A stretch of 11,181 bases of DNA from Patescibacteria group bacterium. GTDB taxonomy: Bacteria > Patescibacteriota > Dojkabacteria > SC72. How positions within the stretch are numbered: position 1 is the stretch's first letter; each line of letters opens with the position of its first letter. The notes below the pieces were generated by a model. The model was not told the DNA's origin. It did no database searches and saw only the letters and a list, made by a program, of their open reading frames with translations. Below are positions 1 through 6,203 of the stretch, in pieces. The DNA lies in assembly GCA_018818345.1 (NCBI GenBank), contig JAHISI010000072.1, positions 1-11,181 on the forward strand, given 5' to 3'. The translations under genes and the position numbers were made by a program.

Positions 1-123
1 CTTTGTCGATATCCCAAGAATCCTCTGTAACTCGGTCAAAGATGGAGCACATGTATTAGCTATAAAGAAATCACGTATGGCCTTAAGCACTAATATCTGC
101 TTTTCTGTTAATATATCTCCCAT
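1..123 (-). CDS. lexA: LexA-type SOS repressor, N-terminal part (runs off the left edge)
   Basis: Reading the minus strand from the ATG at 123-121 gives 41 uninterrupted codons to the window edge, beginning MGDILTEKQILVLKAIRDFF and ending RILGISTK. This matches the winged-helix DNA-binding start of LexA: an LT-x-(K/R)-Q helix, an I-R-(D/x)-(F/H) segment, an APSLTEL turn in place of the usual (P/M)PS-x-x-E(I/L), and the LGI/LGF end of the recognition region. In the family this domain binds operators of DNA-repair genes, and a C-terminal serine/lysine domain cleaves itself when RecA is activated; that half lies outside the window and was not seen. The clustered GTATAC sites directly upstream fit autoregulation. 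No Shine-Dalgarno sequence is visible. Another LexA-like regulator with the same wing-helix cannot be excluded until the catalytic domain is read. Confidence 0.75.
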   Translation of the reverse strand, partial: MGDILTEKQILVLKAIRDFFIANTCAPSLTELQRILGISTK

Positions 124-125
124 AT

Positions 126-202
126 GTATACCGTTGATAAATTATTTATATATACCAGTATACCCAATTGGTATACCCTTGCAACTACCTGTAGTATACC
201 CC
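126..202. promoter_or_regulatory. Cluster of four GTATAC boxes, candidate LexA operator
   Basis: Within 77 bp the palindromic hexamer GTATAC occurs four times (126-131, 158-163, 171-176, 194-199), each followed by CC on the plus strand (GTATACC, then GTATACCC three times). The boxes at 158-164 and 170-176 form an exact 7-bp inverted repeat, GTATACC-N5-GGTATAC. The cluster lies between the lexA-like start (123) and the promoter of the divergent gene at 268. Position and symmetry suggest an operator for the adjacent repressor, probably autoregulatory. It does not match the classic E. coli (CTGT-N8-ACAG) or Gram-positive (GAAC-N4-GTTC) LexA boxes. The binding protein is inferred, not shown. Confidence 0.55.
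157..184 (-). promoter_or_regulatory. Putative promoter of the lexA-like gene
   Basis: On the minus strand TTGCAA (184-179) and TATACT (162-157) are spaced by 16 bp. This gives a transcript start near 150 and a leader of roughly 27 nt before the ATG at 123. The -10 hexamer overlaps one GTATAC box and the spacer holds another, as expected if bound repressor blocks polymerase. Because TATACT is partly contained in the box itself, the -10 assignment is uncertain. Confidence 0.35.
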
Positions 203-213
203 TTGTAAACCAC

Positions 214-243
214 CTGACATGATAGTATCCTTATTTATATAAA
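214..243 (+). promoter_or_regulatory. Sigma-70-like promoter of the DUF4870-type gene
   Basis: CTGACA (214-219, five of six to TTGACA) and TATAAA (238-243, five of six to TATAAT) are separated by 18 bp. The predicted start is near 250, leaving about 18 nt before the ATG at 268, with a weak GGTG (256-259) as a possible ribosome binding site. The last GTATACCCC box ends at 202, only 11 bases before the -35, so the same regulator could act on this promoter. Confidence 0.5.
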
Positions 244-267
244 TAATTTAATTGTGGTGTTACTAAT

Positions 268-603
268 ATGGCAGAAGAAAAGCAAGCCAAAAAAATATTT
301 ACATTAGATGAGATTAAGTACAACGAGAAAAATCAGTGGATGGGTGTACTCGCATGTATCCCTATTGTTGGCCTTATCCTTATGCTCGTAGAGAAAGATG
401 ATAATTTCGTAAGATATATGGGAGCACAATACACATTAGTTGGCGTATTGCAGTTATTTACATGGGTCCCAATTATCGGGTGGTTGATGGCACCTCTTAC
501 AATGGTATTGATCATTGTTGGTATGGTGAAAGCTTACAAGGGGGAGAGATTTGATGTTCCTGTAATCTCAGGACTTGCATTAAAATTACTCTCTGCTATC
601 TAA
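268..603 (+). CDS. Small membrane protein, DUF4870/Tic20-like
   Basis: This 111-residue protein has a charged N-terminus (1-24), then hydrophobic segments at about 25-41, 55-70 and 73-88. Between the first two lies EKDDNFVRYMGAQ (42-54), matching the (E)K-x-(N/K)-x-FVR-(F/Y)-x-A-(M/I/Q)Q signature of DUF4870-type proteins. The tail KAYKGERFDVPVIS (88-101) matches the family's 'A-(Y/x)-x-G-(K/E)-x-F-x-(L/V)P-(I/V)I' ending. The family is widespread and has no established biochemical role; an inner-membrane location is predicted. The gene stands alone, diverges from the lexA-like gene across a shared regulatory region, and ends at a strong terminator, so it is a single-gene transcript. The ATG at 268 is preceded by a good promoter and only a weak ribosome binding site. 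No truncation is apparent. A role in stress or membrane response is suggested only by the shared operator region. Confidence 0.7.
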   Translation: MAEEKQAKKIFTLDEIKYNEKNQWMGVLACIPIVGLILMLVEKDDNFVRYMGAQYTLVGVLQLFTWVPIIGWLMAPLTMVLIIVGMVKAYKGERFDVPVISGLALKLLSAI

Positions 604-630
604 TAGATAACGGATTGAAATAGCTATATA

Positions 631-658
631 AAAGGGAGACTAAACATCTCCCTTTTTT
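631..658 (+). terminator. Intrinsic terminator after the DUF4870-type gene
   Basis: AAAGGGAGA (631-639) pairs with TCTCCCTTT (647-655) around a 7-nt loop, and six T residues follow at 653-658, then CTTTTTC. The hairpin lies 28 nt after the stop codon and separates this transcript from the tRNA gene. It also has an A-rich side, so weak activity on the minus strand is possible. Confidence 0.85.
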
Positions 659-669
659 CTTTTTCAATG

Positions 670-681
670 TTGTGTTAAAAT
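670..681 (+). promoter_or_regulatory. Extended -10 promoter of tRNA-Pro
   Basis: TTGTGTTAAAAT holds an extended -10 element, TG-T-TAAAAT (673-681). The predicted start, about 7 nt later (near 688), leaves a 5' leader of about 5 nt before the tRNA. No good -35 is visible. The same 12 bases occur in the mutL promoter (8068-8079, minus strand), which supports this being a real promoter motif in this genome. Confidence 0.5.
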
Positions 682-692
682 CTCACAGTTAT

Positions 693-766
693 CGGGGTGT
701 AGTTCAGTTGGCTAGAACGCTGCGTTTGGGACGCAGAGGTCGCACGTTCAAGTCGTGTCACCCCGA
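693..766 (+). tRNA. tRNA-Pro, anticodon TGG
   Basis: A full cloverleaf can be folded by hand. The acceptor stem is CGGGGTG (693-699) with CACCCCG (759-765), followed by discriminator A766. The D stem is GTTC/GAAC (702-705, 715-718). The anticodon stem is CTGCG/CGCAG (720-724, 732-736) with loop TTTGGGA (725-731), giving anticodon TGG at 727-729 with G37, as in proline tRNAs. The T arm is GCACG/CGTGT (742-746, 754-758) with loop TTCAAGT and one G-T pair. The CCA end is not encoded, so a CCA-adding enzyme is needed. There is no intron. UGG can read all CCN codons when suitably modified. Confidence 0.96.
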
Positions 767-839
767 TACTCTCATTAATCAATTTCCACTCAGAAAGAAA
801 ACTGTACACCCTACCAATACATTGGCTTTTCTATTTATA

Positions 840-868
840 TTGCATTCCCTATTGAAAGAATCTAAAAT
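840..868 (+). promoter_or_regulatory. Possible promoter of the lemA-DUF2207 pair
   Basis: TTGCAT (840-845) and TAAAAT (863-868) are spaced by exactly 17 bp, placing the start near 875 and giving a leader of about 25 nt for the ATG at 900. The -35 matches the consensus at only three positions, and this AT-rich stretch offers other -10-like sequences, so the call is tentative. Nothing else recognisable lies between the tRNA and lemA. Confidence 0.35.
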
Positions 869-899
869 AAAGATATATATAACTTAAGACCGTATTTAT

Positions 900-1451
900 A
901 TGACAGCACTATACATAATATTAGGAATTATATTACTCTTGGCAGTAATACTAGTTTCTCTTTACAATAAGCTCGTTAGACAGAAGGTCGTAATCGGCGA
1001 AGCATCTGCAGATATTGAGACAATGCTAAAACAAAGATACGATATGATCCCAAATCTTGTATCTATAGTTAAGGGATACGCACAACATGAGAAAGGTACA
1101 TTTGAATCAGTAACCGAGTTAAGAAGCAAAGCTATGAACGCAGGTTCATTTGAGGAGAAAGCTCAACTTGAAGATCAACTCTCCAAAGGTCTTTCAAAAA
1201 TCTTTGCATTGGCAGAGAACTATCCTGAACTAAAGGCAAACACAAACTTCCTTGAACTTCAAACTACCCTTAAGGACTTAGAAGATAGTATCCAGAAATC
1301 TAGAAGATTCTACAATGGTACTGTTAGAGACTTTAATACAACCATCGTTGTATTCCCTAACAATATTTTAGCCAACATGTTAGGTTTCAAGGCAGAACCA
1401 TTTTTTGAAGCTTCAGAAGAAGAGCAAAAGAACGTCGAAATAAAATTCTAA
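900..1451 (+). CDS. lemA: LemA family protein
   Basis: The product has 183 residues, the usual LemA length. An N-terminal membrane helix (about 3-23) is followed by a helical bundle. Family hallmarks are visible: the A-D-I-(E/D)-x-x-L-K-(Q/x)-R-x-(D/N)-x-(I/L)PNLV stretch (37-55), AENYPELKA-x-x-(N/x)F (105-117), the L-x-x-L-x-x-x-E-(D/N)-x-(I/x) helix, RRFYNG-x-V-(R/x)-(D/x)-(F/Y)N (135-146), and FP-x-N-(I/x)-(I/L)A near 152-158. LemA proteins are membrane-anchored with most of the chain on the outer face; their function is not settled. The start has no clear Shine-Dalgarno sequence, but it begins exactly at the membrane helix, so it is accepted. The DUF2207 gene begins 9 bases after this stop, a recurrent partnership, and the two are surely one transcript. 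Confidence 0.93.
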   Translation: MTALYIILGIILLLAVILVSLYNKLVRQKVVIGEASADIETMLKQRYDMIPNLVSIVKGYAQHEKGTFESVTELRSKAMNAGSFEEKAQLEDQLSKGLSKIFALAENYPELKANTNFLELQTTLKDLEDSIQKSRRFYNGTVRDFNTTIVVFPNNILANMLGFKAEPFFEASEEEQKNVEIKF

Positions 1452-1460
1452 GGATAAAAT

Positions 1461-3176
1461 ATGAAGAAACTTTTCTGGGCACTTTCATTAGTACTGGGAG
1501 TAATTTTAATATTACCTTCTAGTGTCTTTGCTCAGAGCTCTTCTGATTATGTAAATACTTTTAATAGCGATGTAACTCTAAACCAAGACGCATCTATATC
1601 CATCAAGGAGACTATTGATTATCACTTCACCACATATAAACACGGGATATATCGAGAGATTCCTGTTAATTACAAAGTCGCTGGCTCATTCACGAGGCCT
1701 ACATTATTAAAGTTAAATGATCTTTATTATTTTGCGAAAGGCTATCCAAGTGACACATACTCCTCATACGAGAGAAGCAATAGCAATGGTTATGCTGTAT
1801 TCAAAATTGGAGATGCTGATACAACAATAATTGGCGATTATACCTATGTATTAGATTACAAACTTAAATATGCTATTAACTACTTTGATGATTATGACGA
1901 GCTCTACTTAAATATCACAGGTACAGGATGGGAAGTTCCTATTAATAATGTAGTTGCAAATATAACTGTGCCAGGTGATATAACAGATAAGCTTTGTTAC
2001 ACAGGAGCAACTGATTCAACAGCATCTGATTGTATATTTAAAGACTTAGGAAACAACCAGGTTTCAGTTACTGCCAAATCCTTAGCTACCTATGAAGGAT
2101 TGACAGTTGTAATAGCAATGGCAAAAGATACGATAGCTAATACAACAAATCAACAGAGAATTCAGGCCGTTATAGCTAATCTCGGTATATTTCTTCCAAT
2201 ATTAGCGATAATAGCTGTAATAATTATATCTCCAAAAGTAAATAAGAATAAAAAGATAACTGTTATCCCTAACTACGATGTTCCCAAGGGAATGAATCCT
2301 CTTCGAAGTGGTTTTGTATACAAGAAGAGTCTTCTCAATAGCACAATTACTTCTCAAATTATTAATCTCGCAATAAACAAGTACCTTATCATTAAACAAG
2401 TCTCGAATAAGAACTATGATCTAGTTAAAACCGAAAAAGAGGCTCCTACAGATCCTGAGGAAAAGATTCTTTATGATGGTCTATTCAAAGGTGGAGATAC
2501 TGTTAGTTTGAAAAGCCTTAGTACCTCTTTCTATACAACAGTTGCGTCATTAAAATCTTCCACAGAGAGACGAATGTATGAAGAAGAATACTTCTCTAAG
2601 AGTCAAAGGAATATCTCAAATAGATTCCTTGCAGGAGGATTTATTGGTATTTTCCTTTGTGTAATAACTGCCACCTACTGGTCTATGAACGCAGCCATGA
2701 GCTGGTTCTGGGGTATATTAATATCTGCAATTATTGTTCTCATCTTCGCTTCAAGAATTGATAAGAGAGATACGAAAGGAAATGAGCTCTTTTATGAATT
2801 AGAAGGCTTAAAGATGTACATTAATACCGCTGAGAAAAAGAGGATTGAGTTTCATAATGATCCTAAAAAATATCTTGGGTTGTTTGAAAAGCTTTTACCA
2901 TATGCAATGATATTCGGGTTAGAGAAGAAATGGGCTAAACAGTTCGAAGATTTATATACTGAAGAACCATACTGGTACCAAGGAAATGCAAATATGTTTA
3001 ATGCATATCTCATGACCAACGCACTAAATCATATGAATCAACAAGTAGTAGCCCACGCTACACCAAGCAATAGTGCAAATGGATTTGCATCCTCACATGG
3101 TGGATCTGGTGGAAGTGGCTTCAGCGGAGGAAGCAGTGGTGGTGGTTTTGGTGGAGGTGGTGGCGGTAGCTGGTAA
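1461..3176 (+). CDS. DUF2207 membrane protein with glycine-rich C-terminus
   Basis: The protein has 571 residues. A signal peptide (1-24, likely cleaved after SVFA) leads into an extracellular beta-rich DUF2207 domain (about 28-225), containing the typical G-I-Y-R-E-I-P motif (62-68) and two cysteines (179, 191) that could form a disulfide. Membrane segments follow at about 239-258, 388-408 and 412-430. The cytoplasmic region carries the family's LEGLKMYI (448-455) and YLGLFEKLLPYAMIFGLEKKW (471-491) region. The tail from 547 is almost all Gly and Ser and ends in Trp. Function is unknown; the family commonly accompanies LemA and is thought to act at the envelope. AAGGA (1450-1454), overlapping the lemA stop, is a plausible ribosome binding site 6 bases before the ATG. 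The gene meets the femAB-like gene tail to tail with only 3 bases between. Confidence 0.88.
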   Translation: MKKLFWALSLVLGVILILPSSVFAQSSSDYVNTFNSDVTLNQDASISIKETIDYHFTTYKHGIYREIPVNYKVAGSFTRPTLLKLNDLYYFAKGYPSDTYSSYERSNSNGYAVFKIGDADTTIIGDYTYVLDYKLKYAINYFDDYDELYLNITGTGWEVPINNVVANITVPGDITDKLCYTGATDSTASDCIFKDLGNNQVSVTAKSLATYEGLTVVIAMAKDTIANTTNQQRIQAVIANLGIFLPILAIIAVIIISPKVNKNKKITVIPNYDVPKGMNPLRSGFVYKKSLLNSTITSQIINLAINKYLIIKQVSNKNYDLVKTEKEAPTDPEEKILYDGLFKGGDTVSLKSLSTSFYTTVASLKSSTERRMYEEEYFSKSQRNISNRFLAGGFIGIFLCVITATYWSMNAAMSWFWGILISAIIVLIFASRIDKRDTKGNELFYELEGLKMYINTAEKKRIEFHNDPKKYLGLFEKLLPYAMIFGLEKKWAKQFEDLYTEEPYWYQGNANMFNAYLMTNALNHMNQQVVAHATPSNSANGFASSHGGSGGSGFSGGSSGGGFGGGGGGSW

Positions 3177-3185
3177 GGCTTACCA
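3171..3185. repeat. Inverted repeat spanning two convergent stop codons
   Basis: TGGTAAGGCTTACCA is a perfect 7-bp inverted repeat around a single base. Read from either strand it is TGG TAA, so both converging genes end in Trp-stop within the same palindrome. With a one-base centre it could fold in RNA only as about 5 bp with a 5-nt loop, and no T tract follows on either side, so it is not a convincing terminator. Confidence 0.7.
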
Positions 3186-4241
3186 CTTCACGGTATATCC
3201 CTTTAATGTAGTTCTAATATATGAATATATGTAATAAAGAAAGTACATAGGTTTGTTAATTGCAAAATCCCTACTATGCATATATGTTATCTTCTTCCCT
3301 CCAAGGCTTTCCTTAAATGAATTAACTCCCCTCCATGGATGCTTATTCCCTGTATAGTTTGATGGGGTCATACCTCCAAAGAGATCTAATATCTGCAGTC
3401 CCAATTCTTTAGCAAGCTTGACGGATTCCCAGAACAACAAGTATGTAACTCTGATATTTTTTTCTCTGAATTCGGTATCACTACCAGCCTGATATATATG
3501 CATATATTTACCAAACACAGTACATTGCCAAATACTAATTGGCCTATCCTGATAATACCCTACAATCATGTAACACATATTATTATCTACCTGAATCTGT
3601 AATTCCTTAAGAAGTAACTCTGCAGGTCTATCTACATACCCTTTATTCTTCTTTGTTTGTTCATGGAAAATCTTGAATGTTTCAAATTGAGAATTATCAT
3701 TAAACACCCTGACGGAGATATCTGGATTCTTTGCTAATTTGTTAATATTATTCCTAGTCGAATCTGTCATATCATGCCTTAATTCCTCTTCTGATTTGCT
3801 AAGATCAAAATATTGGGATACAAGCGCATCAATATTTTGGATAGGGGCTTCAACTGCAAAATTCTCAGCATATACTTCATTAAGAGTAGAATCTTCTTCA
3901 ATTAAAGGGGATGTACGTACCATGAAGCATCCATTCGTGCGTCCTAGCTCCTTACAGAAGGTCATTATTTCGCTCCAATCCGCCTTATTTGAATTTTTCA
4001 ACAATGGGGTATGTTTACACTCCAAAAACTTACCAAATATCTTTGAATGCCCAATATTCCCTGCAACTATTCCTTGAAATTCATTTTCCCTAAAAATCAT
4101 ATATCTGAATGTCTTACCCCCTACTTCGCTCAAATATTTGTATCTTGCACTGCTATTAAGAAATGAATAGGTCGGGAGAGTTAATACTGAATCATTCCAT
4201 TCCTGTTCGTTGGTTACTTCTCTAAATTCTAAATTAGGCAT
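3180..4241 (-). CDS. FemAB-like (GNAT-fold) peptidyltransferase
   Basis: From the ATG at 4241 the product is 353 residues with two GNAT-like halves. It shows the FemAB signature DLSKSEEELRHDM..TR.NI.K (146-168; family form S-K-x-E-E-E-L) and the C-terminal HPW-x-G-V-x-x-FK-x-x-x-GG motif (301-315), preceded by LDLFGG (285-290). A basic, aromatic stretch at about 334-349 could touch the membrane. FemAB proteins transfer amino acids from aminoacyl-tRNA to the stem peptide of lipid II to build cross-bridges; substrate cannot be told here. Two earlier ATGs (4280, 4274) would overlap the aminotransferase by up to 35 bases. I prefer 4241 because family members begin close to the 'REVTNEQEW' strand and this ATG falls 4 bases after the upstream stop. 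No ribosome binding site decides it. It is the last gene of the mutL operon. Confidence 0.82.
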   Translation of the reverse strand: MPNLEFREVTNEQEWNDSVLTLPTYSFLNSSARYKYLSEVGGKTFRYMIFRENEFQGIVAGNIGHSKIFGKFLECKHTPLLKNSNKADWSEIMTFCKELGRTNGCFMVRTSPLIEEDSTLNEVYAENFAVEAPIQNIDALVSQYFDLSKSEEELRHDMTDSTRNNINKLAKNPDISVRVFNDNSQFETFKIFHEQTKKNKGYVDRPAELLLKELQIQVDNNMCYMIVGYYQDRPISIWQCTVFGKYMHIYQAGSDTEFREKNIRVTYLLFWESVKLAKELGLQILDLFGGMTPSNYTGNKHPWRGVNSFKESLGGKKITYMHSRDFAINKPMYFLYYIYSYIRTTLKGYTVKW

Positions 4242-4245
4242 TTTG

Positions 4246-5493
4246 CTAGTTACTAAATTTAAAAGATTTTCCATTTTCATTTACAATCTTAGCTATTTCA
4301 ATAGCCTCATCATCCTCTAGATCAATATTTGTTGGAAGATTTAAGATTGATTTAACCAACACTTCTGCTTTAGGACAACTCCCGCTAACATACCCTACTT
4401 TATCTAAATTCTCATGCATTGGAAATACCATAGTGTTATACCATCGTCCACATATATATTGTCTATTCTGTAAAGCTTTCATTACTAAAATTGGGTTTTG
4501 TAAGAGAATCGGATATCTGAGCAGATGCTTTGTATTCGTTTTGTTAGCTATTTCCAGAGACAGCTTTTCATTATATATATTCACAAGCTCTTCTCTTCGG
4601 TTATTAATATAGTCACATTTCTTAAGCTGATTTAACAGCAATGCACTTTGTACATCACTAATTCTGTTCATAATTGGCGTTTCTTCAACACTACTTGTTG
4701 CCTGTTGTTTAATCATTCCTAACTTCCTGAATATCATAACTAATGCCTTACCTAAGGTAATCCGTTTTTGAAAAGGAAGAATTGGCGTAAAGTAATATTT
4801 CTTAATCATGCTCCATAATTGAATATATTTTGCATTGTACAATGCCTGTTTAGGATTTTGATCTTCAATATTCAAGTACAAATCCATAGCTATTTTCTTG
4901 AATTGAGGATTATTAACAACTACTAACCCTCCTTGTACAGCACTAATACCCTTGTCTTGAGCAAAACTGAAGAAAGAAATGTCACTATATTTGTTAATAT
5001 CTGTCTTGCTGTAATCGGTATAGAAAAGATGAGCACAATCCTCAATAATATATATATTATGTTTCCTGGCTATCTCTGAGATCTTTTTCATATTTGAGAT
5101 ATTCCCAAATGTATGTTGAACAACAATAGCCCTGGTTTTAGATGTAATCTTCTTTTCTAAATCAGTGACATCAATATTGAAATCGTTTTCATTGATATCT
5201 ACATATACAGGCCTAGCATTTAACCAAAGAATAGGAGTAATAACCGCAACACATGTCATAGCCTGAATGATAACTTCATCATTAGGATTAATTCCTAATG
5301 TCTTTAGCGCAAAATACAAAGCCTCTCTACCTCGATTAAAAAGATACATCTCTTTGCTCTTAAAAATACCTTCCAAAGATTTTTGTAATACGGATATACT
5401 ACTTGAAAGATTCTCTTGGCCATTTAATATCCTTTTTGCCAGTTCTAAGTCATCTGCCTGGGTTGTAGGTATGGAACCAATTAATGTGGGCAT
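4246..5493 (-). CDS. DegT/DnrJ/EryC1/StrS-family PLP aminotransferase
   Basis: The product has 415 residues and a fold-type I PLP enzyme pattern: NRGREALYFAL (53-63; the cofactor-phosphate loop), QAMTCVAVI (77-85), HTFGN (127-131), the cofactor-binding Asp in IIEDCAH (149-155), and FSFAQDKGISAVQGG (175-189), in which Lys181 should form the Schiff base. The later N-R-I-S-D-V-Q-x-A-L-L segment and the LNLPT ending also fit. Family members typically transfer amino groups to nucleotide keto-sugars for envelope glycans or antibiotics; the substrate is unknown and no sugar-nucleotide partner lies nearby. An upstream in-frame TTG at 5520 would extend it by nine residues, but the ATG at 5493 overlaps the preceding stop as TAATG, just as at the mutL junction, so 5493 is chosen. 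FemAB-like follows, suggesting a shared wall role. Confidence 0.85.
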   Translation of the reverse strand: MPTLIGSIPTTQADDLELAKRILNGQENLSSSISVLQKSLEGIFKSKEMYLFNRGREALYFALKTLGINPNDEVIIQAMTCVAVITPILWLNARPVYVDINENDFNIDVTDLEKKITSKTRAIVVQHTFGNISNMKKISEIARKHNIYIIEDCAHLFYTDYSKTDINKYSDISFFSFAQDKGISAVQGGLVVVNNPQFKKIAMDLYLNIEDQNPKQALYNAKYIQLWSMIKKYYFTPILPFQKRITLGKALVMIFRKLGMIKQQATSSVEETPIMNRISDVQSALLLNQLKKCDYINNRREELVNIYNEKLSLEIANKTNTKHLLRYPILLQNPILVMKALQNRQYICGRWYNTMVFPMHENLDKVGYVSGSCPKAEVLVKSILNLPTNIDLEDDEAIEIAKIVNENGKSFKFSN

Positions 5494-6203
5494 TAAATTC
5501 GGTTGATTAAAAATAAACAAGGCTGTTTTGGAAGTTGAATATCATTTTTTCTCCAATCAGCAATACTCATTGTTTTAATATATCCATCCTCACCGCCAAC
5601 ATTTAAAGCAATACATAGGTAAGTATTAGGATTACAAACTGAAACAGTATGCTCATACAATTTTTGATTGCGGTAGGGGGTGTCCATAAATATCTGAGTT
5701 TGACCTAATTTCAAAGCTAAACTTTCAAAAAGTCTAATTCTCTTCCTTAACTCTTCAACATCCTTGGGAATATATCCATTGAATGCAAAGCTCTGACCAT
5801 TTAATCCTGAACCCATTAAAGCAAGGATAATAGAAGAAGGTCCGACAAATGGTACAACTAAAATATCTGCGTTTTGAGCTTCAATAACTAATCTAAACCC
5901 TGGATCTGCAACACTTGGTGAACCAGCATCAGACATAAGGCCAACATCCTCACCTGCATACAGAGGTTTGAGAAGTTCCCTCAAGCCATTGTTCTTTGTA
6001 TGTTCACTAAGCTCCATCATAGCTATCTCACGCATTGAAGTTTCCATTTCTAGTGTACCAAGATTTCTTCGAGCATTCTTTGGTGTTTCAACAACAAAGT
6101 TTTTTAGCTTAACAATTTTCTCAATATCCTCCTTAAGAAGAATATCCTTAAGTTCTCGATTATCAATTGGAGTAGGTATGAGGTAAAGTGTTCCTGTTTT
6201 CAT
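5493..6203 (-). CDS. RsmI-like SAM-dependent methyltransferase, short form
   Basis: The product has 236 residues, shorter than the roughly 280 of standard RsmI. It shows the tetrapyrrole-methylase fold: GTLYLIPTPI (4-13), GLMSDAGSPSVADPG (88-102; RsmI usually has GL-x-SDAG-x-P-x-x-SDPG), VVPFVGPSSIILALMGSGL (116-134), GQSFAFNGY-(I/L)P (136-146), and F-x-x-(T/E)-PYRN (172-179). RsmI methylates the 2'-O of C1402 in 16S rRNA. The short group with this 'SDAG-(S/C)-P-(S/A)-VADPG' pattern is known from Bacteroidetes and CPR genomes and is annotated only by similarity, so rRNA methylation is probable rather than shown. The ATG overlaps the mutL stop as TAATG and has a good AAAGGA site within mutL (6216-6211, 7 bases ahead), so expression is coupled to mutL. 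Confidence 0.85.
   Translation of the reverse strand: MKTGTLYLIPTPIDNRELKDILLKEDIEKIVKLKNFVVETPKNARRNLGTLEMETSMREIAMMELSEHTKNNGLRELLKPLYAGEDVGLMSDAGSPSVADPGFRLVIEAQNADILVVPFVGPSSIILALMGSGLNGQSFAFNGYIPKDVEELRKRIRLFESLALKLGQTQIFMDTPYRNQKLYEHTVSVCNPNTYLCIALNVGGEDGYIKTMSIADWRKNDIQLPKQPCLFLINRI

Noticed and set aside
672..887. A 71-codon open frame covering tRNA-Pro
   Set aside because: It reads straight through the tRNA cloverleaf, has no ribosome binding site and no recognisable protein pattern; the tRNA explains the sequence.
767..899. Possible small RNA or extra gene between tRNA-Pro and lemA
   Set aside because: The stretch is AT-rich with no hairpin followed by a T tract and no plausible small reading frame; only a tentative promoter is supported.
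3100..3173. Simple-sequence repeat at the end of the DUF2207 gene
   Set aside because: The GGT/GGA-rich run codes for a Gly/Ser tail typical of the family, and the codons are mixed rather than a clean tandem repeat.
4242..4280. ATG at 4280 or 4274 as the start of the femAB-like gene
   Set aside because: These would add up to 13 residues with no family similarity and overlap the aminotransferase end. They are not excluded, since no ribosome binding site decides between them and 4241.
5494..5520. TTG at 5520 as the aminotransferase start
   Set aside because: The ATG at 5493 overlaps the preceding stop as TAATG, repeating the mutL junction, and needs no rare start codon or 28-base overlap.
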